Shown here: piece after piece, positions 8,033 to 15,993 of the stretch
Position numbering within the stretch: position 1 is the first letter of the stretch
Layout: each line of letters starts with the position of its first letter
Source of the DNA: CALNBC01 sp040768925
Lineage (GTDB): Bacteria; Bacillota; Clostridia; Christensenellales; CALWSW01
Direction of reading: 5' to 3'
Length of the DNA stretch: 64,000 nt
NCBI GenBank assembly: GCA_040768925.1
Contig: JAXGLZ010000003.1
Location: 62,001-126,000, forward strand
Made by a program: the position numbers and the translations under genes
The notes under the pieces: generated by a model
The model's database searches: none
Seen by the model: the letters and a program-made list of their open reading frames with translations, nothing else
What the model was told of the DNA's origin: nothing

Positions 8033-8953
8033 TTAGGGGCATTCGATGAGTATCGCCGTGTAATTGTCCTGCTCGCTGTCATTGTGGGCCAAAATGGATT
8101 GTTCCAGGCATTGGGCGGAAGCATAAACATCCTGCTTCATGCACCCAAGGATCTTTTCGTCATCCAGGGCGTTGAACACGCCGTCGCTCATGAGGATCAG
8201 CCTGTCGCCCTTTCGGAGTTTTACGGGGCTTTCGCCGCAGTCGATCTTTTGCAGGTCCCTGATCCCGATAAAGCTGGTCAGCGCGGCCCGCTTGGGGTGG
8301 GCGGCCGCGTACTGTGGGGAATAGACGCCTTTTTTCGCCAGTTCGTCCAGCTCCGCGCCGTAATTGTGGATCCTGTTCAGGGTGCTGATTTCCCCGCCGC
8401 GGACCAGGCAGAGCCTGCTGTCCCCCACGGAGACAAAATCCATCCGCCCGTCTTTGATCAGCGCCGCAACCAGGGTGGAGCCGCCCGTTCCACCGGAGCG
8501 CTCCGCCAGAAAATCGGCGACTTTTTGATCCGCAAGGCGCAAAAGGGCCATCAGTTCTTCCCGGGGGGGCGCGGACCCACGGCCGCCTGCAAAGCCGTCC
8601 ATCATGGTTTTTACGACGATCCCGCTGATTTCCGCCCCGTAAGAAAGGCCGCCCATGCCGTCCGCCAGGATGGCAAGCACGCCCTTTTTTGCGCAAAGCG
8701 TCTGATCCGAAAAGCTGGATACGGCAAAGGCGTCCTGCTGGGAATCGCGCTTTCCCAGGCCGTGGATATTCGCGATCATCGGAAGGCGGGGATTTTTGGC
8801 GCTTGCCCCCCTCCTTCGCCTCGCCGGCAGGATGACCGCGAACGCGATCAGCGCAACCAGGGCGGCCGCGGCGCAAATCCAAACGGGGTTCGAAAGCAGT
8901 TTTGCAGCTTCGTCAAAGAAGCCCAGCCGGATTGTGCCCGGTTTAGCCGTCAT
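8033..8953 (-). CDS. PP2C-family Ser/Thr protein phosphatase, membrane-anchored
   Basis: Metal-dependent protein phosphatase (PPM/PP2C), expected to reverse the phosphorylation made by the kinase encoded two genes upstream. 306 residues. A single hydrophobic segment at ~25-44 followed by RRRR anchors it with the catalytic domain inside. Motifs: RDSQQDA with Asp74, ADGMGG with Asp98, GGSTL, VGDSR, MSDGV and a final DNYTA, i.e. the metal-binding aspartates are present. ATG 8953 is chosen because GGAG lies eight bases upstream; a GTG three codons earlier is an alternative. Operon order: kinase, FHA protein, phosphatase, protease-FHA. Confidence 0.88.
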   Translation of the reverse strand: MTAKPGTIRLGFFDEAAKLLSNPVWICAAAALVALIAFAVILPARRRRGASAKNPRLPMIANIHGLGKRDSQQDAFAVSSFSDQTLCAKKGVLAILADGMGGLSYGAEISGIVVKTMMDGFAGGRGSAPPREELMALLRLADQKVADFLAERSGGTGGSTLVAALIKDGRMDFVSVGDSRLCLVRGGEISTLNRIHNYGAELDELAKKGVYSPQYAAAHPKRAALTSFIGIRDLQKIDCGESPVKLRKGDRLILMSDGVFNALDDEKILGCMKQDVYASAQCLEQSILAHNDSEQDNYTAILIECP

Positions 8954-8980
8954 TGGTTTCACTCCATCGTCAGCCCGCTT

Positions 8981-9664
8981 TTATTCCCAGCAGAAATCCT
9001 TGCCGCAAAGGGGAACAAAAAGCAGCTTCGTCGTTCCGATTTCCAGTTCGTCTTTGGGCGAAAGCTCCACGGTCGAAAAAATCGGGTTCCCGTTATGCCG
9101 GGTTATGCTGCGCCCCTCGTCCGGTGAAAAGTAGAAGATGCCCGTTTGGGAATCGAAGCTGATCACCGCGTGGTTGCGCCTTGAGATCGTTTCGTCCGAG
9201 GTCAGCGCGATGTCCATCTGCTCGTCGCGGCCGATGAAATTATTGTCCGCGTGGATTCTGAAATCCCGGCCCTTGTCCTTCCCCTCAACGCAGACCAGCC
9301 AGCCGACCACCGGGTCCACGCCCAGCTTCTGGGCGATGATCGCCACGGTATGGCCGCCGCTTTTTTCGGCGGGCTCCCGCGCCTTGCCGGCTTCCGCCTG
9401 GGGGGCGGGCGCCTGCGCCGGAACGGGCCCGGCCCCAGCCTGCATGATCCCCACCGTCTTCGAACCGCGCCGTTCTTCCTGGGTGCCGGCGCCCGTCGCC
9501 TGCGCCGGAACAGGCCCGTCCCCGGCCTGCATGATCCCCACCGTCTTCGCACCGCGACGTTCTTCCTGAGTGCCGGCGGCGGGCGCAAGGTTTTTGCAGT
9601 AGGGGCAGGTCTGATCCTTGATCTGGTCATAAAAGTGACCGTTTGGGCATTGTTTCATTTTCAT
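8981..9664 (-). CDS. Zinc-ribbon/FHA protein with tandem phospho-motif-like repeats
   Basis: 227-residue soluble protein. The N-terminus has a zinc-ribbon-like CPNGH...CPYC (6-23). Residues ~31-88 hold two nearly identical 29-residue repeats, each with EERRG-x-KTVGIMQAG and a Pro/Ala tail; a weaker third KTV-like site (HTVAII) is at ~105. Residues ~118-222 form an FHA domain (IGRD at 144-147, SRRNH at 161-165, ITRHNGN). The layout, a threonine motif before an FHA domain, recalls GarA/OdhI-type kinase substrates whose phosphorylated N-terminus is bound by their own FHA domain; here that is inference. It sits directly after the kinase gene, with a GGGGAGAAG ribosome site before ATG 9664. Confidence 0.85.
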   Translation of the reverse strand: MKMKQCPNGHFYDQIKDQTCPYCKNLAPAAGTQEERRGAKTVGIMQAGDGPVPAQATGAGTQEERRGSKTVGIMQAGAGPVPAQAPAPQAEAGKAREPAEKSGGHTVAIIAQKLGVDPVVGWLVCVEGKDKGRDFRIHADNNFIGRDEQMDIALTSDETISRRNHAVISFDSQTGIFYFSPDEGRSITRHNGNPIFSTVELSPKDELEIGTTKLLFVPLCGKDFCWE

Positions 9665-9713
9665 TTTTGGTCTTCTCCCCGGTTTGAGGTTTTTCCTGGC
9701 CGGATCATTTCAT

Positions 9714-12329
9714 TTAATACGGGAAGGCCATGCCCGCGCCCGTCGACCAGTTATACGCCATAAGCGTCATTCCGTCGTCGGCAAGATAAAACACCATGAC
9801 GTAGTCGTTCCCGGCAATAACCGCCGGGCTGGACGCGTCCTCAGCCATCTTTATGGCGCTCCCGCCATTCATCGGCACCCGGTACAGGCAGGAATCGTCC
9901 TTGCTGATGAAATATATGTCCTCCCCGTCCCAGTTCAGCTCCGTTGCCGCCATAGCGCAGATCAGCTCCCTCTCGCCGCTTCCGTCGGCATACATCCTAT
10001 AGATGTAGTACTCGTTGTTCTCCGCTCCGGTGTAATAGAGGTAATTCCCGCAGAGGATCATCTGATAAACGTCTTCGTCTGCGATCTTCGTAGCCGTCAG
10101 GCTCTCGCCGTCTATCCAGAAAATCCCCACTCCGTCCACGTCGCTGGCATAGACGCCCGACGCGACCGGGTTGATGAAGTAACCTCCGCCAGGGGCGACG
10201 ATCTCTTCATTTCTGCCATTCAGATCCATGCGGCGAAGGGTGCTGTCGTTCGTATCCCTGAAGTAGATGTAATTCCCCAAAACGTAAGGCAGGGCCGCGC
10301 ACTCGCGCAGTAGATCCACAGAACTGGTGTTCCGCTTGTTGGCGCAGCGGTAGATCGAATAGTAATCGTCCGAGCTGCTGTATGCGCTGAAGTAAATGTA
10401 ATCGCCCCGAACGTTCAAATGCCTTGCGAACGTGGTCTGCTCGAAGATCAGCTCGCTTTCATTGGTGTCGATGTTCATTCTGTAAATATACCCGGTGTCC
10501 GTATAATCGGAGTAATACAAATACCTTCCCTGAACGGCGGTGCAGCTTCCGTTGATGATGTTCGGCGCCGTGTTGCCCCGGTAATTGATCCCGCTGTACG
10601 TATAGTTCGGGTTGCCCAGCGCCAGCCATTCGGTGTAGTTTATGCCGTTGTTATGCAGATACAGATACGAGACGCCCGGGTCATAGAAGGTCACGGAAGC
10701 CCCGGCCGGGGTGATGATCTCAAGCATCCCGTCCACGTAATTAAAGCAAAGGTAAGCGCCGCCGTTCTGCTGGATATAAAACAGGTTATACGCGTCCCCG
10801 GTGTCCCCCACCGTCAGCCTGTCGTCGCCGTAGACAACTTCCAGATACCCGATCAGGGCGCTGTCGTCATACCTGTACAGCCTGACGTCGCTGCCGTCCT
10901 CCCCGTAATACTCATCCTCGCAGTAAAGGCCGGTAAACAGCTCGAAATCGGGCAGGGTGACGATGCCGTTGCCCAAAGAGAGGGCCCCGATCCCGGGAGC
11001 GGCGGGCGTTTCTTCCGGCGGCTGCGCGGGGGTATTGAACGCGCCGCCGTAGGAGGAAGGCGCCGGGCTTTGATCGGGTATGGCGGACTCGGTCGGATTT
11101 GGGGTGTTTGCCGCGGCCTGCTTGGCCGGGTCCGGCTTGAGCAGGAAGATCAGCGCGACGACCGCGCCCACCGCCAGCACCCCGATCCCGGCAAACAAGG
11201 CGATCGGCGGCTTCTTTTTTGCTTTTTGGGGGTTTTGCGGGGCAAAGCCTTCAACCTTTTGAATCGGAACGGTTTTGTGCCCGTGATCCGGTCTGGCGGA
11301 AGTTGAAAACCCATCCTCCGCGGCGTGGGCGGCTTTTTCCGAAGCGGGCACGCCTTCCGCGTAAAGGGCGTTATACAGCGCCTCCATGCTTTTGAACCTG
11401 TTTTCAGCCTTGACGGCAAGGCCCATCAGCAGAGCCTGTTCGACGGGGGCAGAGATATTCGCCCCCAGCCTTGTGGGGGGGACCAGCCTGTCTTCGGCCA
11501 TTCGCTCCAGGGATTCCTGGGGCGTGATCCCGGTGATCAGCTTGTATATGGTGGCGCAAAGGGCATAGCAATCGGTCCAGGGGCCCTGCTCGCCCCGGGT
11601 CCTGTACTGCTCTTCCGGAGCGTAGCCCGGCTTGAGCATGACGGACACGCTCTTATTGTCCGAAGCGAGTTCCTTTGCGGCGCCAAAATCCAGCAGCTTC
11701 AGCTCGCCCCGCTTGTTTTGCATGATATTGTCGGGGCTGATGTCCCTGTGGATGACGCCGCTGTTGTGCACCACGCAAAGGGAACGGATCAGGGGCTCCA
11801 TTTTGCTCAGCACCTCGGCCGCGGGTATGGGTCCTCCCCTTTTGCCGAGCTCTTCGGCCAGGGTGTTCCCCTCGATATAGTCCATGGCGATATACGCCGT
11901 GCCGTTTTCCCGGAAGAAATCGCGCACCCGGGCGATTCCGGGGAGTTCCGAGAACTTTGCCAGGGCCTTCGCCTCGTTCAGGAATTTTTCCATCCCCGCC
12001 TTGTAATAATCCTGGTTCATCCCGGTCAAAAAGGTCACGGTGTTCCTGATGGTGGTCTCCCTGGAGACAAAACCGGCCGGGTAGTATTCTTTGATGGCGA
12101 CCGTGCAGTCCAAGTTGAGGTCATAACCCAGATAGGTGATTCCAAAACCACCCTCGCCAAGCACCCTGCCGGTCATAAATTTCCCGGCCAAAATGGTGCG
12201 CGGGGGCAAATGGTGCGGCGACTTCGGCGAGCCGTTGTCGAATCCGCAAAATTCGCAGATTCCCCCGGGCTCCGCCATCTGCCTGTGGCAATTCATGCAC
12301 ATTTTTTCGATCTGGCTGAAATCTTTCAT
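9714..12329 (-). CDS. Transmembrane Ser/Thr protein kinase with DUF5050-type beta-propeller sensor
   Basis: 871 residues. Residues 11-28 form a zinc ribbon (CMNC...CEFC). The kinase domain spans ~50-325: glycine loop GEGGFG (58-63), Lys80, HRDISPDN (194-201), DFG (214-216). The usual catalytic-loop Lys (HRDxK) is Ser198, a variant I believe occurs in related bacterial kinases. A linker with HKTVPIQ (351-357) precedes a membrane segment at ~375-397. The remaining ~470 residues lie outside and contain repeated YIYF-type blades of a DUF5050-like propeller, the same fold as the lipoprotein at 20.3-21.7 kb. First gene of the kinase/FHA/phosphatase/protease operon; GGAGGGGG precedes ATG 12329. Confidence 0.88.
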   Translation of the reverse strand: MKDFSQIEKMCMNCHRQMAEPGGICEFCGFDNGSPKSPHHLPPRTILAGKFMTGRVLGEGGFGITYLGYDLNLDCTVAIKEYYPAGFVSRETTIRNTVTFLTGMNQDYYKAGMEKFLNEAKALAKFSELPGIARVRDFFRENGTAYIAMDYIEGNTLAEELGKRGGPIPAAEVLSKMEPLIRSLCVVHNSGVIHRDISPDNIMQNKRGELKLLDFGAAKELASDNKSVSVMLKPGYAPEEQYRTRGEQGPWTDCYALCATIYKLITGITPQESLERMAEDRLVPPTRLGANISAPVEQALLMGLAVKAENRFKSMEALYNALYAEGVPASEKAAHAAEDGFSTSARPDHGHKTVPIQKVEGFAPQNPQKAKKKPPIALFAGIGVLAVGAVVALIFLLKPDPAKQAAANTPNPTESAIPDQSPAPSSYGGAFNTPAQPPEETPAAPGIGALSLGNGIVTLPDFELFTGLYCEDEYYGEDGSDVRLYRYDDSALIGYLEVVYGDDRLTVGDTGDAYNLFYIQQNGGAYLCFNYVDGMLEIITPAGASVTFYDPGVSYLYLHNNGINYTEWLALGNPNYTYSGINYRGNTAPNIINGSCTAVQGRYLYYSDYTDTGYIYRMNIDTNESELIFEQTTFARHLNVRGDYIYFSAYSSSDDYYSIYRCANKRNTSSVDLLRECAALPYVLGNYIYFRDTNDSTLRRMDLNGRNEEIVAPGGGYFINPVASGVYASDVDGVGIFWIDGESLTATKIADEDVYQMILCGNYLYYTGAENNEYYIYRMYADGSGERELICAMAATELNWDGEDIYFISKDDSCLYRVPMNGGSAIKMAEDASSPAVIAGNDYVMVFYLADDGMTLMAYNWSTGAGMAFPY

Positions 12330-12388
12330 AGATGCCCCCTCCGCAGCTTTTACGGCTCGGCTGCGATGTTTGTTTTCAGTTGATGTAT

Positions 12389-12419
12389 ATTATATCAGAG
12401 AATGCACGACCAGTGTTAA
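12389..12419 (-). promoter_or_regulatory. Probable promoter of the kinase operon
   Basis: Minus-strand TATAAT at 12394-12389, about 60 bases before the kinase start, with TTAACA (12419-12414) as a possible -35 box at a long 19-base spacing. The remaining gap to the GntR gene (12420-12859) shows no gene, only a likely GntR terminator. Confidence 0.45.
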
Positions 12420-12787
12420 AAATGACCAAGTTTTTTCCCGCAAGGTTGGGTTTTTTTCGTTCTTTTTCGGAAGAACGCTTCCGCTTTGGGGCTGATCCGC
12501 ACCCGGAAGAAAGACCGGAACCGCATCCTTCCTTGTACTATAATAACTGTCAGGGCGGTATTTTGCCAATCAAAGCCTTCCACGGTCCATCCTCACCCAT
12601 CCGTTAGGCAAAGGGAGTGCAGCCTCTGATCCGCCAAACCGGCGGCTTGGCGGCCGCGGAGTGTCAAGAGCCAAAAATATGGGCAAGGCCGGTGCGCAGG
12701 CGCAGCGGTGTCCTGCGGCGGCTGACGGCGACGCAGCAATGCGCCGCAATTCGCCTTTGAGCGGGTTCGGATTGGCGGCCACGCTTA

Positions 12788-12840
12788 AAAGAAAAACCGC
12801 ACGCGGGTGCAAACGCAGTTTTGGCGCGGCGGTTTGGTTC
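12788..12840 (-). terminator. Possible terminator of GntR gene
   Basis: On the minus strand AAACCGC pairs with GCGGTTT, with inner CGCG/CGCG pairing and a large loop, followed by TTTTTCTTTT. It lies 20-70 bases after the regulator stop. Confidence 0.5.
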
Positions 12841-12859
12841 TTCGGCATTGTGCGAAATG

Positions 12860-13618
12860 CTATTGCTGTTTGGTAAGCTCGGCCCCCAGCGGCTGGAAGA
12901 TCGCGATCGTGTACTTGTCGCCCACGATGATCTGGCGGGAATAATAGATCGGCTCCTTGCTTTCGCCCAGCACGCCTCCGTTGACCATAAGCAGGGGATC
13001 GCCCGGCGTGATCTTCAGAAATTCCGCCTCCTGTTTTGTGGCGTACGCCTGCTCGATCGTCAGGTCGAAAAACGCCACCGAAAGGCCCAGCACCGACTTC
13101 ACGACGTCTGTAACCGAGGAAAACTGCGACTGGTCCACTGTGGAAAGGCAGCTGTACTTTTCGGGAAACACGATGCGCTCGAAGATGACCGGCTCGCCGT
13201 CGGCATAGCGCACCCTTTGAAGGTGCAGCAGCGGCACACCCTCCTTTGTTCCGGATTTTCTGCGGTCCCGGTCGCTCGGGCGCATGAAGCCGAAAAAGGT
13301 GACCTCTGTTTCGGGGGTGATGCCGTTTAGCAGACAGTCCGCGGTAAAGCTGTTGATGTTGATCACATGCCGCGAATGCTTGCGGTTTGCGGCGAAGGTT
13401 CCGGTCCCATGACGCTTGACAAGGTATCCTTCGTCCACCAGCTCGTCTACTGCCCTGCGGATCGTGATGCGGCTGCAGCCGTATTCCTCTATCAGTTCCC
13501 GCTCGGAAGGGATTCTCTTCCCGGCGGGGTATACCGAATTGATGATCTTAACTTTTAAATCATTTCTGACGATCTCGTAAAGATGAGAGATTTTGGAATC
13601 TAACGATTGATTGCTCAA
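12860..13618 (-). CDS. GntR family transcriptional regulator (HutC/UTRA type)
   Basis: 252 residues. The N-terminal winged helix (~15-85) contains IPSERELIEEYGCSRITIRRA and the wing RHGTGTF. The C-terminal ~95-240 is a UTRA ligand-binding domain (LQRVRYADGEPV, YYSRQIIVGD). Such regulators bind small sugars, amino sugars or amino acids. The start is a TTG at 13618, five bases after GGAGG; no ATG is nearby. It is transcribed in the same direction as the kinase operon but is separated from it by about 530 bases and a probable terminator, so its target is not evident from context. Confidence 0.88.
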   Translation of the reverse strand: MSNQSLDSKISHLYEIVRNDLKVKIINSVYPAGKRIPSERELIEEYGCSRITIRRAVDELVDEGYLVKRHGTGTFAANRKHSRHVININSFTADCLLNGITPETEVTFFGFMRPSDRDRRKSGTKEGVPLLHLQRVRYADGEPVIFERIVFPEKYSCLSTVDQSQFSSVTDVVKSVLGLSVAFFDLTIEQAYATKQEAEFLKITPGDPLLMVNGGVLGESKEPIYYSRQIIVGDKYTIAIFQPLGAELTKQQ

Positions 13619-13832
13619 GGTTCCCTCCGAATTGACGAATTGGCGCGAATACCGCCGCGTCGTATTGCTGCCAGTATAGCATAAACAAACGCGAATGTGA
13701 ATTGGGATGACAACCCCCGCTGTTAAAATTTACAGGGATCGCCGCAAATCATACTGACCGTAATCAGGCGCTTCCCCGCAATATTTACGCAATTGATTCA
13801 ACGCGCTGACTAAATGAATATTCTCGGGAGGA

Positions 13833-14239
13833 ATGGTTCTGAACCGCGCCTGGTCCATCCTTCTGTGCATTGCGCTGATCCTTTCCTGTGCGGCAGGCCG
13901 CGCCGGTCAAAGCGAAAACTCACCCTCATCCCCTGCGGACACACTGCCCGAAGCGTCCCGGCCGCAAAATACAGCCGACGCGCCGTTTACCTTTGCGGAT
14001 ACCATCGCTTCCTTGACAAGGCAAGCAACCCCCTTCCCCGCCTCTGCTTTGCCGGCGCGCTTGGCGGCTTCACGGCGCCGCGCGATCTGGAAGGCGCGAA
14101 TATTGCCGAATGCACCGTGATGGGCGGATCGCCGGGCAAAACGCAGCGAAGACAAAGGGTCCGCTTTCTTACTGCAGGGAGCAAAAAGTCACTTCAACGC
14201 CCGCCTATGCCCCCATCACCGGCGGCAGCCGCCTTTTGA
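13833..14239 (+). pseudogene. Possible degraded lipoprotein gene
   Basis: An ATG at 13833 behind GGGAGGA opens a lipoprotein-like N-terminus (hydrophobic core, ILSCAAG lipobox) followed by a Pro/Ser-rich linker. The frame then becomes low-complexity and stops at 14120. Protein-like stretches continue in the other two frames (for example ANIAECTVMGGSPGK and VTSTPAYAPITGGS), as expected after small indels. No family is recognised. It is the only plus-strand candidate between 13.6 and 14.3 kb; the rest of that gap is empty. Confidence 0.3.
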
Positions 14240-14263
14240 GCCGCCGGCCCAGCCCGTGATTTT

Positions 14264-14310
14264 CAGACAAAAAAAATCGCCGGACATCCCTGTGCCAGCG
14301 ATTTTAAAAG
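14264..14310 (-). terminator. Terminator of PadR operon
   Basis: Minus-strand hairpin with AAAATCGC and GCGATTTT arms followed by a T-run, directly after the stop of the membrane protein gene. Confidence 0.75.
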
Positions 14311-14316
14311 TGCGGG

Positions 14317-14790
14317 TCAGTCTTCGTTCCCGCCCCGGCCGCCCTTGTAATAGCTCAAGACGGAATGGAGGATCCCTTCCAGCAGCCCGGCAACGGGGAA
14401 CACCAGCCAGCCCGGATGCCAAAGATTGTGGGCGAACCCGGCGTAAAGGTATCCTCCGACGATCAGCACCCAGGCGCAGCCTTCGATGGCGCCCAGAAGC
14501 TTTCCCTCGCGCCGTCCGTCGACCCAGGTGTTATAAAGGATCGTCAGCAGCGTTGCGCCGACGAACAGCATCCAGCCCGGGTGCCAAAGCCTGAACACAA
14601 AGCCCATGATCAGAAAGGCGATGATGCAGAGCGGCCACAGCACCGCTTCGAAGGGAAACCGGTCCATCCTTTTGCCGTCGATGGTCACGTCCCCATCCCC
14701 GTCTATTTCGATGGTTTTCGAATCGTTTTCCTTTGATTCCACAACGCGCACACCGTCCCAGCCAACATGGACGTGATCCTTGCCGTCCAT
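14317..14790 (-). CDS. Membrane protein with duplicated LWHPGW hairpins, PadR operon
   Basis: 157-residue membrane protein of unknown function. A polar N-terminus (~1-45) rich in Asp/Gly (IEIDGDGDV) is followed by four hydrophobic segments in two similar halves, each ending FxLWHPGW or HNLWHPGW. The repeat suggests an internal duplication of a two-helix unit. It is the third gene of a PadR / permease-prefix-domain / membrane protein operon, a layout common for PadR-controlled envelope stress modules in Bacillota. I chose ATG 14790 (AAAGG ten bases upstream); a TTG at 14799 is possible. Confidence 0.7.
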   Translation of the reverse strand: MDGKDHVHVGWDGVRVVESKENDSKTIEIDGDGDVTIDGKRMDRFPFEAVLWPLCIIAFLIMGFVFRLWHPGWMLFVGATLLTILYNTWVDGRREGKLLGAIEGCAWVLIVGGYLYAGFAHNLWHPGWLVFPVAGLLEGILHSVLSYYKGGRGGNED

Positions 14791-14814
14791 TACGTCCAAA
14801 CCTTTAAAGCTGAT

Positions 14815-15048
14815 TTATACCCTGGATTTTTCCTTCTTTTCCCCGCTCAGATCAGCCTTGAGGTCATCCGCGCTGCCGATTCCCATGATCACCGTGCCTA
14901 TGGCTTCGGCCTCGGATTTTCCGGCGGCGACAAGGGCGTTGTATTTTTCTTCGAGGTTCAAAAGCATATCCTCTTTGAGCCGGTCCGCATCCTCCGAATG
15001 CGGGATCGAAGAAAACAGGGATTCCACGTAGCTTCGTATTGTTTCCAT
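14815..15048 (-). CDS. Short permease-prefix-domain protein (DUF1700-like)
   Basis: 77-residue protein with amphipathic helices. The pattern IRSYVESLF...LKEDMLLNLEEKYNAL...GKSEAEAIGTVI matches the small 'permease prefix' or DUF1700 N-terminal domain that commonly follows PadR regulators. No membrane segment remains in this copy, so it is only the prefix. It begins three bases after the PadR stop with AAAGGA as ribosome site, and so is translationally linked to the regulator. Confidence 0.75.
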   Translation of the reverse strand: METIRSYVESLFSSIPHSEDADRLKEDMLLNLEEKYNALVAAGKSEAEAIGTVIMGIGSADDLKADLSGEKKEKSRV

Positions 15049-15050
15049 AT

Positions 15051-15380
15051 TTAAGCGTCCTTTCGGGTGAATTTATCGATCACTTGTTTGGTCAGCTGCC
15101 ATTCCCGGCATTTTTCCAGATAATACTTTTTTCCCTCGTCTGTAACCGAATAATAAATGCGCCGCCTGCCAAAGCTTTCATCCCCGTAATACGAGGTCAC
15201 CAGGCCTTTTTTTTCCATCCGCGCAAAGGCGGAATACAGCGTGGTTTCCTTGATCGGATACAACCCGCAGGAATCGGTTTCGATCCTGGCCGAAATCGCA
15301 TAGCCGTAATTATCGCCGTCCATCAAAACGTGCAGGATGATGGTGTCATTGTATCCGCGCAGCGTATCGCTTCCAAGCAA
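15051..15380 (-). CDS. PadR family transcriptional regulator
   Basis: 109-residue winged-helix repressor: DTIILHVLMDGDNYGYAIS, KETTLYSAFARMEKKGLV (recognition region) and GRRRIYYSVTDEGKKY (wing) are typical. It begins with TTG at 15380 behind AGGGGG. A long inverted repeat directly upstream (15396-15456) is a good candidate operator for autoregulation. It heads the operon with the prefix-domain and LWHPGW membrane genes. Confidence 0.9.
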   Translation of the reverse strand: MLGSDTLRGYNDTIILHVLMDGDNYGYAISARIETDSCGLYPIKETTLYSAFARMEKKGLVTSYYGDESFGRRRIYYSVTDEGKKYYLEKCREWQLTKQVIDKFTRKDA

Positions 15381-15395
15381 TCTCCCGCCCCCTTC

Positions 15396-15456
15396 AAAAG
15401 TACTTTATCTGATGCAGTAATCATAGCACATCTACTCCATCAGGTAAAGTACTTTT
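15396..15456. promoter_or_regulatory. PadR operator candidate, long inverted repeat
   Basis: Arms of 19 bases at 15396-15414 and 15438-15456 match in 18 of 19 positions, each containing AAAGTACTTTA-type sequence. They flank a 23-base AT-rich centre just upstream of the PadR start. Autoregulation is inferred. Confidence 0.6.
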
Positions 15457-15856
15457 TATTAATTTTATATAAAAAAATCCGCGCGGATTTCTGATCGGCT
15501 GCCGGCAGTCCTTTTTGCCCATACCATGGATTTGCATGCGCTTTATGTTTGATGCAAAAAATTTGAAAACCGCTGCCCGCAGGCTGCGATTGCAATCCAT
15601 TCGAAAGGGCTGCTTGCCTTTTTAATCCTGCGATTTGCCTCGGGCGGCGCGATCTCCAGCACGCGGCGGCAGCGGACACGGTTTTTTCGGGCGCCGCGAT
15701 TCCGCAATCCTTCCGCCGGCCAAAAAAGACGCGGGCTTTTTTCGCCGTATTCCAACGTTTGCCCAATCGGGCGCGCCGCGCGTGACCACGCAAACGATCT
15801 TGCCCGCCATGTAAGCCGCCCATTCCGCCGTCGGCCGCCGGCGGCTCAAATTGCAA
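15457..15856. other. Gene-free stretch
   Basis: About 400 GC-rich bases upstream of the PadR promoter. Open frames exist on both strands but none has a ribosome site or recognisable protein. Confidence 0.5.
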
Positions 15857-15891
15857 TAAAAAAGAGAGCGGATGCCTGGCCGGCATCCGCA
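15857..15891 (-). terminator. Terminator of lipoprotein gene
   Basis: Minus-strand stem GCGGATGCC/GGCATCCGC followed by TCTCTTTTTTT, about 100 bases after the stop of the 439-residue lipoprotein. Confidence 0.75.
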
Positions 15892-15993
15892 TGACACGTT
15901 AAATGGAGCAGGAAGGCATACCGCAAAGCCCGGTGGAATTCTATGGACCCTGATCTCCACACCGTCAGCTTTGCCTGAGTCCCATTGAACCGA

